NCBI RefSeq assembly: GCF_910591885.1
Contig: NC_063272.1
Location: 62,001 to 126,000 of the forward strand
Direction: 5' to 3'
DNA length: 64,000 nt
Origin: Bombus terrestris
Taxonomy: Eukaryota > Arthropoda > Insecta > Hymenoptera > Apidae
Of the stretch, positions 1 through 10,149 are shown piece after piece; position 1 is the stretch's first letter; each line of letters opens with the position of its first letter. A program made the translations under genes and the position numbers. The notes beneath the pieces are model-generated. The model saw only the letters and a list, made by a program, of their open reading frames with translations. It was not told the origin of the DNA and searched no databases.

Positions 1-1722
1 CCTCTGACCCTTTATTACAAAGTGAATGCCGTAACCGTTCTCTTTTAATCTCTCCCATTTGCCAGGGCTTGGCTGTGACCCTGCTTAGAGAATATTCTTC
101 GTTCCCCTTTTTTCGCAGTAGTCTAGTTTGAGACAGCCGCAGCCGGAGTGTCTGGTACGGTATTGATCGAGTGACGCGTATCTACGTACACGTACATACG
201 TAGGTACACGTTCCGTCTTATTCGAACATTCTTTACCAATTTTTTTCATCCTTCTCGTCATTCCGATCGAAAGAATTTCGGGAGTGTCGATAGGCGGCAT
301 ACTATTGATCAATCGTGTCACGTACGATGTGATATTACCGCGATTACACACGTTCCCAGCGTAAAAGGCTGGATCGTTCAAGTATGCGGCACGCGATTCT
401 CCTGTAAGACTTCTCGATAAATCGTCTGACTAAAATTCCTGATTCTACTTATGCCATGTTCCCATGGGTCGTTCGCTACTCGTCTCCGTTATTATTGTAT
501 TTCAAACATTTTGAAATACCAATCCTTAAACTATTATTTAAACGAGAAACGAAAGAAAAATGAAAAAAAAAAGAAAAGAAAATAAATAAATAAAGAATAC
601 TTCGTATCTAAAAAAATTGGCAAAGATTTCGTAAAAGACAGAATAGACGATTCATAAACTCGATGCGGATGTGAAATTGTTACGTGTCTGCCGATAAGAA
701 CGTTAAAAATCGATCGACGCGCGTCGAACGTCGGCGTCAGGCTGAACGATGGCCTCGACATCGGTGTCGTATTGTAGCATAAGGAAATTTCCATTGAAAA
801 TCGAGTAGAACCGGGCTCGTTTTTGGTGCAGTGGCATATACGTTCTGGCGAATCGTTAACACGAACGCTGACCTAGCCAGAACTTAGCTAGAGGAAACGC
901 GCGGTTCGGTCCTTGCGTTCTGCGCAATAGTAGTCTCTTTCTCTCTCTATTCGTCGGGTCTTGGCTCGTCGACGTTCGTAACACTGATGGAAATTTCCAC
1001 GACGAAATTCGCGGGGGCGTCCGATTTAACGGTCGCGTAAGCCATGTCCCTGTGACGTAACGCCCTACCGTCGTGATTTCATTCGTGCTTCACCCGCCAC
1101 CCTTGTTCGCGCATCCACCCACGTAAACCAGCAATGTCTATTTTCGCGATACGTGTGTTTCCGTTTCGTTTTCATCGGAATGTAATCGAGTTACGCCAAC
1201 TGAGGTATAGGTCGTGGATAGAAGAAAGATCATGGATAGGGAGAGCAGAAGGTTCAAGGGCGAATTTTATAGGATTTTATTAGTTTCCCCGGGTTTCCCT
1301 CTGTATTTGGATATTCGGGAGGAAGTATGGAATACGATAGCCGGAAACCAAGGACTGTTTACGACGTTCTCGCTGGTATTTCGGAGATTCGTGAAACGCT
1401 TCGAACATATATATTTTTAAGCGGATAGGCATACGGCGAGGGCAGGAAAGGGAGGTTGGTCGAACTATGTGACTGAAAATAGCGTATAACGTTGCGTTTT
1501 ACGTGGCCATTCGATTATAGCGGCTTTAGATCCATCTCTGTATTAGAGAACGTTTTCAAGGAGAACTGGTAACGATTCAAAGTACAAGTTTGATAATCTA
1601 TGCCTTGGTCGATGAATTTTACAATTTAATAATGTTTACGCGTCTTATTTTCTTCGAGGAAAGAGGCGATAGAGAGGAAATAGAAAGAATTAAGATATCG
1701 CTCATCAACGAATATTACTTAC
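1..1722 (-). other. Intron of the SLC6 transporter gene; no other gene seen
   Basis: This stretch lies downstream (minus strand) of the splice donor of the SLC6 first coding exon. I looked in all frames for a second transporter exon, meaning hydrophobic segments following the NGGG motif, and found none. It is therefore read as the 5' part of a long intron that leaves the window. Open frames here are short, with unlikely amino-acid composition. Confidence 0.5.
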
Positions 1723-1972
1723 CTCCTCCGTTTTGTTGGCACAGGTAAGGGAATCTCCAGATATTCCCGAGACCCACGCTGTAACCGATAATACTGAGGA
1801 AAAATTGCATCTTGCCGCTCCATTCTGCTCTGTTTTCTTCCTTGGTTTCTTGACTGCCAGCAGCATTTTGATTTCCGGTTATCACGATCGTCACGTTCTG
1901 ACCTGCCTGACGTTCCTCGTTCAAGGGAGCCAGCTCATGCCCATTTCTCGTACTCTCGTTCTTGACTACCAT
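1723..1972 (-). CDS. SLC6 family Na+/Cl--coupled transporter, N-terminal exon (partial gene)
   Basis: This is the first coding exon of a plasma-membrane solute:sodium symporter of the neurotransmitter/amino-acid transporter family. The ATG is at 1972-1970. About 50 hydrophilic, presumably cytosolic residues precede transmembrane segment 1, which carries the family signature VGLGNIWRFPY followed by LCQQNGGG. The Gly-Asn and Arg-Phe-Pro of this segment belong to the unwound, sodium- and substrate-binding part of TM1 in the family. The exon ends in GGAG|gtaagt (donor at 1722-1721, phase 1), where a following exon would complete the NGGG(A/G) stretch. The rest of the gene lies left of the window. 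The substrate cannot be told; it could be an amino-acid or orphan member rather than a classical monoamine or GABA transporter. Confidence 0.8.
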
Positions 1973-2298
1973 GCTTCACCTCGAAGTTCCTTGTTTCAAA
2001 GACAAATTGTTCAATTTCCGCTTATTATTTCCTTTCCGTTTTCAATGCTCTGTTTCTATTGCTTATATTCTTCTCCTTTCCTTTTTTCCTGTCTTTAGAT
2101 GCTTTCGCGTTCGTTGAGAAACAAGTCAATGGACCAGTACAGATCGGGATAACCGAGCCGATATTTAAACAGTGTACAGATATATTTTGAAAAATCACCA
2201 CGGCGACCAATTACTGGCACGAGAGACAAGGAAAGCGATAAATTGTGGCAGCAACGAGTGACTGCTATCGAGAGCAACAACAGTTTAACAATAACAAT

Positions 2299-2321
2299 AA
2301 CGACGACGACGACGACGTTAA
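2299..2321. repeat. GAC trinucleotide run
   Basis: A short run of about six GAC units, followed by further imperfect GAC/AAC units to about 2365. It produces an Asp/Asn-rich open frame that is not a credible gene. Confidence 0.7.
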
Positions 2322-4501
2322 CGAGTGTGTCAACGACGCCGACGACAAAGACGAGGACGTGAATGACAACGGCAGTTCAACAAAAGGCCCAACAAGGATC
2401 TTAATCGTTACGTTTAACTATAAGAATATTTTTTATTATCTGTTGTGTTTGTTTCTTCTTCTCTCTGTTAATATAATACCGTTATCCTGAATAAGTTAGA
2501 TCTCTGTGTAGAAAAAATTCCTTAGAGTAACGCGGAAGGCATGCCTGGTACGAAGAACGCGGCTGTTTGTCGGAGCGGCTCCTACGCGGACGCAGGCTCC
2601 TTTCTGTGAACAACAGAAGGGAAAAACACACAGTGGGCTATTCTTCTTCTCCCTGTTCACCTTACCGTGCTTTTCGTCGTATTATTCTTTACTATCGATC
2701 GGTTAAAGTGTCGTATGGACGTTCACGGAAGTTAAAACTCGTGGTTCGAAATGTGTTCGTTACAATATACGAAGGAAGAATGTGGCGATGATTCAAAGAG
2801 ATCAACAGAATTACGTGAGAATTATGTGATTCACATTGGCAAGGCTGAAAATCAACGATTCAAATATCTGTCTCGGGGCAGCAAGTATAATCGATACGGC
2901 GTGGGTTGTATACGAGGGAAAGAATCGTCGTATATCGGACGCAATTTTTCCTTTAATTTGCACGTTGCGAATCGAGAGATTCGTCGTTTTCTTAACGATA
3001 TCGGATCGGTTAACGGAATAACCAAAAGAAACACGACGTACGTGAATTGCGAGACGAATCAGAAGAAAGAAAAAGGACAAGGGGGTGATCGAAGAAAGAT
3101 GCGTGTACAACGATCGTTGAAAGGATTCCTATTTGCACAAGCGAGAACATCAGTTTGTCCCCCATGCGAAAACGATGCATCTAAATCATGAAAGATCGCC
3201 ACAGCGGTCCAGGCACAAGGAGAATCACTTTAACGACTCGAAGGAATCGAAGGAATCGGAGGAAGCTCACGTTTCACGTTGCTAACAGGATTATTGTCCT
3301 GGAACATGCCCCCGATCTTCCGTCCTCTCTTTCCTTACACCGTGACACCGTTCTTCTTTCAATTTTCTCCTCTTTCGTCTTCCGTGGATGCTGATGTTTC
3401 TTTCGATTGCCTGTGACATAAGCTTTACAAGCGAGGGACAATTCTCGTACTGTAGAAAATATTAACGACGATTTACTAAATCGGCAGCGTCATTTGCATC
3501 GCGATCATGCTTCTCTTTTCCTGCGCACACTCCTTCTCTTTCTCTTTAAGCTCGCTGTCACAGTTGTGATACCTACACTCTCGAGTGTATATGTCGTTCA
3601 AAATGTAATATAGGGGATGTACACAGAGCAGAGCTGGCTGCCGCTGGATCGCTCTTCTTCTCCTGACTCCAAAACTCACGAAACTGACCGAACTCGAATC
3701 GAATATTCAATTATTTCGAAGTGACGGTCCACTGATTGAACCGGTAGTGCTCGCTCGAACGTAGATAGTAGACGCGTGGTCGGGGGAAAGAAGGAATAAT
3801 TTTTGGAGCCATGTAGTTCGGTTTTGTAACCTCCCTCCTCGCTCAAACCGGGCTATTTTTTCTGGCTGCTACGATCAGTCCCACCTTCCGTTTTTTCCTT
3901 CCTCCGGCCTCGGTAGGCCTTTGGTATTTCTCGTTCTCTTTATCTTTGATTGGTCGGCTGACGAACAGCCCGCGCGAATTCTCTTCGCTCTTCTCAAGTT
4001 GCTGTGCCTGAAGAGACTCTAGCAACGCGCCCCGTGCACATGAACGTCAATAACCAACTGAACCACCGTTGCGCGGCTGTGTGCGCGCGCGCTTATGCAC
4101 GCACGCGAGGGAACCAACGGGACGAAGCAGACCCTGGAGCTTCGACGCTTCGACAAAGCTTTGCACAACGCTTTCAATTCCCGATTGGCCGTAGTAATTA
4201 TGTACATATGGCGCATACGCTCTACGGTCACGCTCTTCCGACTCCCAACTGTCGACTCTCTGCTCTTCCCCACGAACTAGACCGCTCAACGTGTATCAGG
4301 AACGGCCGAGTTGCCACTGGCCGACTTCCTTCGGGGAGAAAATCGGGAGAAGGCCGTGAGCAGAGGGGAGAAACTCGTTCGAACTGATCTATCCCTCTGT
4401 ACCGATATATTCTATCCAAAGAGGACGAGGCTATCTTTTCCTTGTCCTCCGTGTTTTTGGTCAACGTTACGTTATACCCTGCAAGAAGAGTAGGAAGGTG
4501 A

Positions 4502-4524
4502 CGCGCGCGCGCGCGCGCGCGCGC
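4502..4524. repeat. Alternating CG dinucleotide tract
   Basis: About 11.5 uninterrupted CG units. Alternating purine-pyrimidine CG is the sequence most prone to form left-handed Z-DNA. It lies about 2.5 kb upstream of the minus-strand transporter start. Confidence 0.9.
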
Positions 4525-5727
4525 CTCGTTGCACATCGATCTTCGTCGCAGCCAATCCCCGCCATTTTCGTTTGCCTCGATTGGCCCACGATCTCCACTT
4601 TCCTCGAGTCTTTACAAATAGAATTCGCCTTATTTTTTTTTCTACTTTCGACAGACGTGCTTTCGACTTTAATCGATCGGCCACCAACAAAGTTTACGCT
4701 TTTACTGACCTTCGACCCTCGAGGTTCTTACTGATCGTTAACTAAGGTCAGGTGGTTGCACCATGAGTGAAATCACATTGAAGGTGAATAGAAACTGAGA
4801 GCGGTGTACATTAAGGAAGCAAATAGACCAGCAACTGGTTTGCTTAAATACAACAACGGTGTTTACATACAAGGCACGATAACTCCTTTGTCTCTGTTTC
4901 ATTTCAATTCGTTTCGGTCGATCATAGCGTATACATTGTCGTTTACAAAAGGATTCCAATATTGTTTGATTGATATCGGACGATTCTACTTACGAAAAGA
5001 CTAGCATCTATTTTTTCAACTGATTGCTGATAAAATACAAATTGTCTGTACGTACAATAAATATCGCATGTTACGGGGACTGGCACGAAATTTTCATAAA
5101 CCACATCTGGTACTCGTGTGAAGACGACGAGAGTACCCATTTGTGAGAACCATCATCGACTAAATAAGTGTGTCAAGGGCAGATCACGTCGAAGAAATCA
5201 ATTTGTTTAATAAATATCTCTCGTGTACGACGATATGACTGATTTTGTGCGATCGTACGCAATTGCGCCACGAATTACCCGTTCGGCTTGTCCGATTAAT
5301 TCCCCCTTTCTTGTCATCTATTTATAGTGAACCGAGAAACCTCGGCGAGCAGACAATGTCTAAAACGATTCATCGTTGATTGTGCTTATAAATCAATTTC
5401 TTTTTCTTTTCTCGTCGATGTTTACTTCCTCTTGTATTTCACAGGTAAACAGAGATGATTACACGTATTTGCTCTGGTTTGAACGTAACCGTGGAGCTGT
5501 TGAATATTCCCTCTCGTAAAGTGTCTCACGTCACATCCTCATTCACAAACTTATTAATAATGAGACATTGTTTACACACAGTTAATTTCTGATTATCTAC
5601 GTGCAGACTATGCGCGGCTTCTAAAGAACGACGCGCTGATATACACGGAAGGGTCGCGTCGCGTGGCGATGATACCTCGATGATTTTCTCTCGTACCATT
5701 ACATACCAGCCACGTATATAATCGTTA

Positions 5728-5766
5728 TATATATAACGTATATACGATGTATACCATGTATATACG

Positions 5767-5826
<60 letters not shown>
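5728..5826. repeat. Inverted repeat followed by a (TA)n microsatellite
   Basis: Two arms of about 15 bases (tatataacgtatata and its reverse complement) flank a short loop around 5746-5758. The right arm then runs into about 59 bases of uninterrupted TA alternation ending at 5826. Together they could extrude a cruciform. It lies between two minus-strand genes. Confidence 0.85.
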
Positions 5827-5830
<4 letters not shown>

Positions 5831-6606
5831 AATCGCATTGCGTAAGCGTTTCATAGTTACCGATCCGTGCATAAAAATTTAACTCGTTTCGAGCAAATTC
5901 ATAGATTTAGTTTTGCTTACGATTTCATATCTGCATGCGATCGGAATGTTTGCCATAGACACGCGGCTTTCGTGACCGAAGGCTTTGCTTAGTTTATATT
6001 TCGCGTGCGTCGTAATATTGCTCGTCTTTTCGTGTTGCGCGTAACAAGCGATTGCTAGAGATCTCGCTCGATGAATCTGACTATTCCGTCTAAGTCGATA
6101 AAAATAGGTTTTTGTACGAATAGAATAGTTTTACAATCGATTTGGATGTTACAAGATACAGACGCTCCGGCGTCAATGTTTGAGCGTTCTTACGTAAACA
6201 TCAAATAACATTAGCGTAGGCAACGGGGGGTGAGAAAGAGACGAAGAAAGGCGGAGGCAGGTTGGGGTTGAAATAAATGATTCAACTAACATCATTTAAC
6301 AATATATATTCAATAACATATCTGAATATTAAATTACAACGCTTTCGTCGTCTCCAGACTTGAAACAATAAATCGACACATCCTAATCGTTTGATATCCG
6401 CACGATATGCAATTGCCGATCTAATACAATGTTCGTGCGAATAGTATGTTTGTATTCTTATCGTTTTCTTGGGAACATTTTAAATCTATAAAACAAGGAA
6501 ATTTACCTCATAAGTATGTCAGTTGCGTTATCAGCGATATTAATGAAACGACTAGGCCTGCTATCCGGATTGTGTCAAATCGAGTCGAACGATAAGCTGC
6601 ATTGTC

Positions 6607-6632
6607 TTATTCTATGATGCAGTACGAAGCGT
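6607..6632 (-). CDS. Protease exon 7 (C-terminal tail and stop)
   Basis: A tiny terminal exon after a tatttcag acceptor. It adds Asp-Ala-Ser-Tyr-Cys-Ile-Ile-Glu and a TAA stop at 6609-6607. Phase 1 entry matches the preceding donor. The extra Cys close to the C-terminus is a possible disulfide partner. Confidence 0.85.
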
Positions 6633-8266
6633 CTGAAATAACAAAATTGCGAAGGTTACGCGAATATAGCTTTAACTATTTGCATCGCATATTCTACGTC
6701 TTACCTGAAGTTGCTGAAATAATCCAGTCGATGTAAGCTCCAACTCTGGTATTTACACCACCAACCACGGCACAACCTCTACCCCTTGCAATGATTCCTA
6801 TCAGGACAAGTCGTCTAGTCGTCGGATTTTGCCATAGAACAGGTCCACCGCTATCCATCTATTTTTTAAACAAATGCTTCAGTATTACCGCATTCGTGGA
6901 AAATTTATTTAATCGATCGATCGCATCGATTCTGCTGTAATTCAAAGCGATATTTACTTGACACGAATCCTTGTTTTCGGCATAGGTACAGATTTGATCT
7001 GACGTTATATTCTCGTAATTTTCAGAACACTGTAGATATGAAAGCACGCTTAAGGTAACTTTCTGCAAAATATCAGAAGTTGGCCCACCATAATCCGTTG
7101 TTCCCCAACCTAATTTTATCAAAAATGTTAAGATATAATAACAAAGCGAATCGTAACGCAGTATGTAACCACTATATCACTAACCCAACAATTCAACATA
7201 ATTGCCACCAAAAGTATCCGGCGAATGTTGAAAAGGTAGACAGGCCGGACCAACCTCGTTAGTGAACTTAATTTCGTTCTCTGTTTTTATGATAGCCACG
7301 TCATTTTGATCGACTCTTTGGCCGTAATTAGGATGAATTATAATTTTGATTATTCGATGTAATACCGTGGCGTTTGTATCCGACCCTAAAGATCGAAATC
7401 AAATTAGCCACGATGCGAGATACCAAGTATTTGCATTTACAGTAGAAGCTTACCTGTTCGCAAATCATGATCGCCAACCAGGGCACCCAATTTCTGGTAT
7501 TCTCTCCCGTCGACGCAATGTGCTGCTGTTAGTACGTATCTTGTGGATATTATAGTGCCTCCACAGAATACGACTCGTCTTTCAAAGTCCACAATACCAA
7601 CCATCATAGGGAACTCGTTCACCCCTGTATTATTTCCACCGACGATGCGGCTCTAAGAACGGTTAACAGAAGCTCTCACTTGCTTAGAATAACGTTACTC
7701 AATCTAAATGAAGCGTCGATGAATTTGCGTAAATATATACGTACAGGGTTTTTCCATCCACATTCACAATTTTCCGAATCTTGGGATCGCTTCACTGATC
7801 TGACTTCACAAGCAAATCGACCACCCCTCGACCATATTGGCGATTGCAGCGTTACAACCATCGTGTTTGATTCAGATTGTATGTTAAACTGTCCATTACC
7901 ACAATACCGATGCGTAGTAGAAGAATTTACTTGCACGGCTACTTTGTCTTGGAAGCAATTGGAACTCTGCACGAAAATCATTCGTTATTTTCGATTTCTC
8001 TTACGATTATATAGTAATTAATTCTACAATGAAGACTATAAGCCTTACCCATGGTAATTCAAACGTGCTACAGGTTAAATCAACTTTATACTCGCTTACG
8101 ATGGTCCATGAACATGATTGTGACCTGCTATAGAAATTCGGGTATTCGCGATTCTGAATGAAATACGTAGCACCAGGAGTTAGTTCGTGATAGTAGGTGC
8201 AACTGCTATTCGCAGCATTACTTAATTCAATCGAAAATATAGACCAACAAAATAACAAAACCGCCG
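6607..8266 (-). CDS. Secreted CUB-domain trypsin-like serine protease (venom serine protease 34 type), 7 exons, first exon not found
   Basis: Seven minus-strand exons (8266-8049, 7966-7745, 7652-7454, 7385-7185, 7109-6958, 6858-6705, 6632-6607) join in frame with GT-AG introns to give 389 residues and a TAA stop. In order they encode a hydrophobic secretion signal, a CUB domain, a Cys-Glu-Cys-Gly-Trp linker, an IVGG activation site, and a chymotrypsin-fold protease domain with His (TAAHC), Asp (NDVAI) and Ser (DSGGP). The Asp six residues before the catalytic Ser predicts cleavage after Lys or Arg. The family occurs in hymenopteran venoms and in insect haemolymph; which applies here cannot be seen. 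The first visible exon opens in phase 1 after a ttgcag acceptor, so the initiator Met lies in an upstream exon I could not identify. One oddity is Met in place of the usual Gly before DSGGP. Confidence 0.9.
6705..6858 (-). CDS. Protease exon 6 (catalytic serine)
   Basis: Begins exactly with Met-Asp-Ser-Gly-Gly-Pro, so the catalytic serine motif is split from the upstream Asp-Ser-Cys-Gln by an intron. The rest covers the primary specificity pocket wall and the C-terminal helix (YIDWI). Phase 0 entry, phase 1 exit into gtaag. Confidence 0.9.
6958..7109 (-). CDS. Protease exon 5
   Basis: Starts with the conserved Gly-Trp-Gly and ends with Lys-Asp-Ser-Cys-Gln just before the catalytic serine. 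The Asp here occupies the trypsin 189 position that sets Arg/Lys preference. Phase 1 entry, phase 0 exit (gtaaat). Confidence 0.9.
7185..7385 (-). CDS. Protease exon 4 (catalytic aspartate)
   Basis: Encodes HPNYG followed by QNDVAII, which contains the catalytic Asp, and then GPACLPF. Phase 1 at both ends. The donor is gttagt. Confidence 0.9.
7454..7652 (-). CDS. Protease exon 3 (activation site, catalytic histidine)
   Basis: Begins Ser-Arg|Ile-Val-Gly-Gly: cleavage after the Arg would release the new N-terminus that activates trypsin-fold zymogens. The catalytic His lies in VLTAAHC. Phase 0 entry, phase 1 exit (gtaagc). Confidence 0.92.
7745..7966 (-). CDS. Protease exon 2 (second half of CUB domain, linker)
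   Basis: Encodes the rest of the CUB domain, with its Cys-Gly-Asn-Gly turn, and then the Cys-rich linker NCECGWKNP that normally ties the pro-region to the catalytic domain by a disulfide. 222 bases, phase 0 at both ends. Confidence 0.85.
8049..8266 (-). CDS. Protease exon 1 of those visible (secretion signal, CUB start)
   Basis: Opens in phase 1 after acceptor cgttgcag. It encodes the hydrophobic end of a signal peptide (AAVLLFCW...) and the CUB start with NREYPNFY and SCSWTI. The donor is TGG|gtaagg. The Met-bearing exon must lie to the right of 8266. Confidence 0.8.
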
Positions 8267-10107
8267 CTGCAACGAAAATAAATTTTTTCTTGGAAAATAA
8301 TCAGAAAAATAAATGTAAAACGTTTTTTTTATTTTCCGCGAAATATTAAACGTAAATTCGATAAAGTGCTCGAAACGTGATAGCGTCTGAATTGGATGCT
8401 TGAAGTCAGATTATCTATGATATAATTTACTTTTTGCGGATATGGAAAGATAATCAGAAATATTTTGATATAACCCCGATTGTATACGATAAGAAGCACT
8501 TTATGAATAGTTGCAAATTCTTTGCCGCAAATTTCTTTTGCCAAATAAAAGATTCATTATGTGTACCTTGTATCATAAAACCGTGGAACGCGGTGGTGCG
8601 TATAGAAAGCATGATGCTTTGATCAAAAATTTGTTACGCGATAAGTACGAAGATTTCGGAGACACGGTCGCTATCCATCTATTTACATTTGCGTGCATTC
8701 CGGCGTTTTTATCCACGTCGCGAAGACGAGTTAAAGTAGCAACTAATAATTTCGCGGGTATTATCGCGGGTTCTTATCAGAGGTAGTTGCAACCTCGAGA
8801 ATAAAAGTAGATTTACGACAACTACTTAATATTTTCGCAACAAAATTCATACAAAATTTCAAAAATGTTCATATTTGTTCATTTTCAAAACGTACATGCT
8901 TCATTTTTTAATCAGTCGATATAATCGTTTCGATCAGGACTGACGTGATAGCTTATATTACAATTTTTCATAGAAGATATCCAAGATATTGATATACTGC
9001 TTTTAATTAGAAATATATAGATATTTCGTGAGATTATAAATGCGAGATATCTTTTGGCAATTAATTCATTTATCACTTGATAAGATAATCAATTATTTCG
9101 CAATATTTTTAGCATTCTAAAAAAGCTTTTTTTATCTACTTTATATTTGTTAGATAAGTATTTACTTACGTAATTTTAATCGTGTAAAATAATAATTTGC
9201 TTGTAAATGTAGTATAAGAATTTGTTTTCTTAATTTATGGTTATACGTAACTATATTCCTTCTTTTTTTATATGTTGTAGACTATATTCAATAAAATAGG
9301 GTCAGCCGTATCGCATACTTTTTCTTGTTTCTCGTATATTACATTCATATTAAGATTAAAGATAAAATATATAATCATAATATACCTCAATTCATAATTA
9401 TGTACTCGTAAAATGCATTTTCCTTTCAACATTTCCTATTTAATTGACGCAGATATATATACAACGTCAAGCAGTCGAGGACATCTTAGATATTGCTGCA
9501 ATTAGAATGTAAAATATTGATAGTAGTAGTCATTTCTAGACTGATTGTCGAAAATTTTGTTTGCACACGTAAAAATGACTTATTTTTCCATTTTGGAAGT
9601 GCGATTTTAAAACAAATATTTTTATATTGAGGAATTTATATTGGAGAACGTACAAGCATTTTACTCCAGTAAGTAAGTAAATAAATATTATTATATAAAG
9701 ATTTAAAGAATCAAAATTATCATAAATCCAAAAATTTTGCGTGGCAAGATTCCAATCTATTTGAATTTTTTTAGATTACTCTTTATGTAATTGCTTTTGA
9801 ATCATCTTGACATAAGCCAATAACATATCGATTTAAAATAGAGACAGGAAAATCAAAGCAAACACCATCTGGTGTGAATGTTCGGTACAAAAGTAGTTGC
9901 TATGGCAATAGGTGTTATACAAACTCGAAAATTAATAAAAATATGCACTCCCGTACAAACATATACGTGCGTATTTTGTTTGACTAAATTTGTGATGTTT
10001 TTATCGCGTAAAGTTGATCTGTTTACCTATGATTTAAAATATTTTAAACAGTTTTGATCAAATGATTATATTAACTTATATCAGGTTTAAACTATAAAAT
10101 AACGAAA
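8267..10107. other. AT-rich divergent intergenic region
   Basis: The region separates the minus-strand protease from the plus-strand CEP89-like gene, which are arranged head to head. It should hold the missing protease first exon and both promoters. I could not identify a convincing ATG-bearing exon with a phase-1 donor. The sequence is strongly AT-rich, with no repeat family I recognise. Confidence 0.5.
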
Positions 10108-10149
10108 ATGGCTAATTGTGATAGTATTATTACCCAAGAAAAAAAGAAG
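10108..10149 (+). CDS. Cep89: CEP89-like exon 1
   Basis: Fourteen codons from ATG (aacgaaaATG) to Lys-Lys-Lys, then donor gtaatt. Phase 0 exit. Confidence 0.65.

Larger units (their letters stand above)
1973..6606. other. Intergenic region: SLC6 5' flank/UTR and protease 3' flank
   Basis: No gene could be supported here. The part next to 1972 must hold the 5' UTR and promoter of the minus-strand transporter, possibly with non-coding 5' exons, but I cannot place a transcription start. Open frames, such as one over 2245-2490 rich in Asn and Asp, are translations of simple repeats. The region contains a GAC run, an alternating CG tract and a large TA microsatellite, described separately. Confidence 0.6.

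Noticed and set aside
2245..2490. 81-codon frame rich in Asn/Asp
   Set aside because: Produced by the GAC/AAC triplet run; not gene-like.
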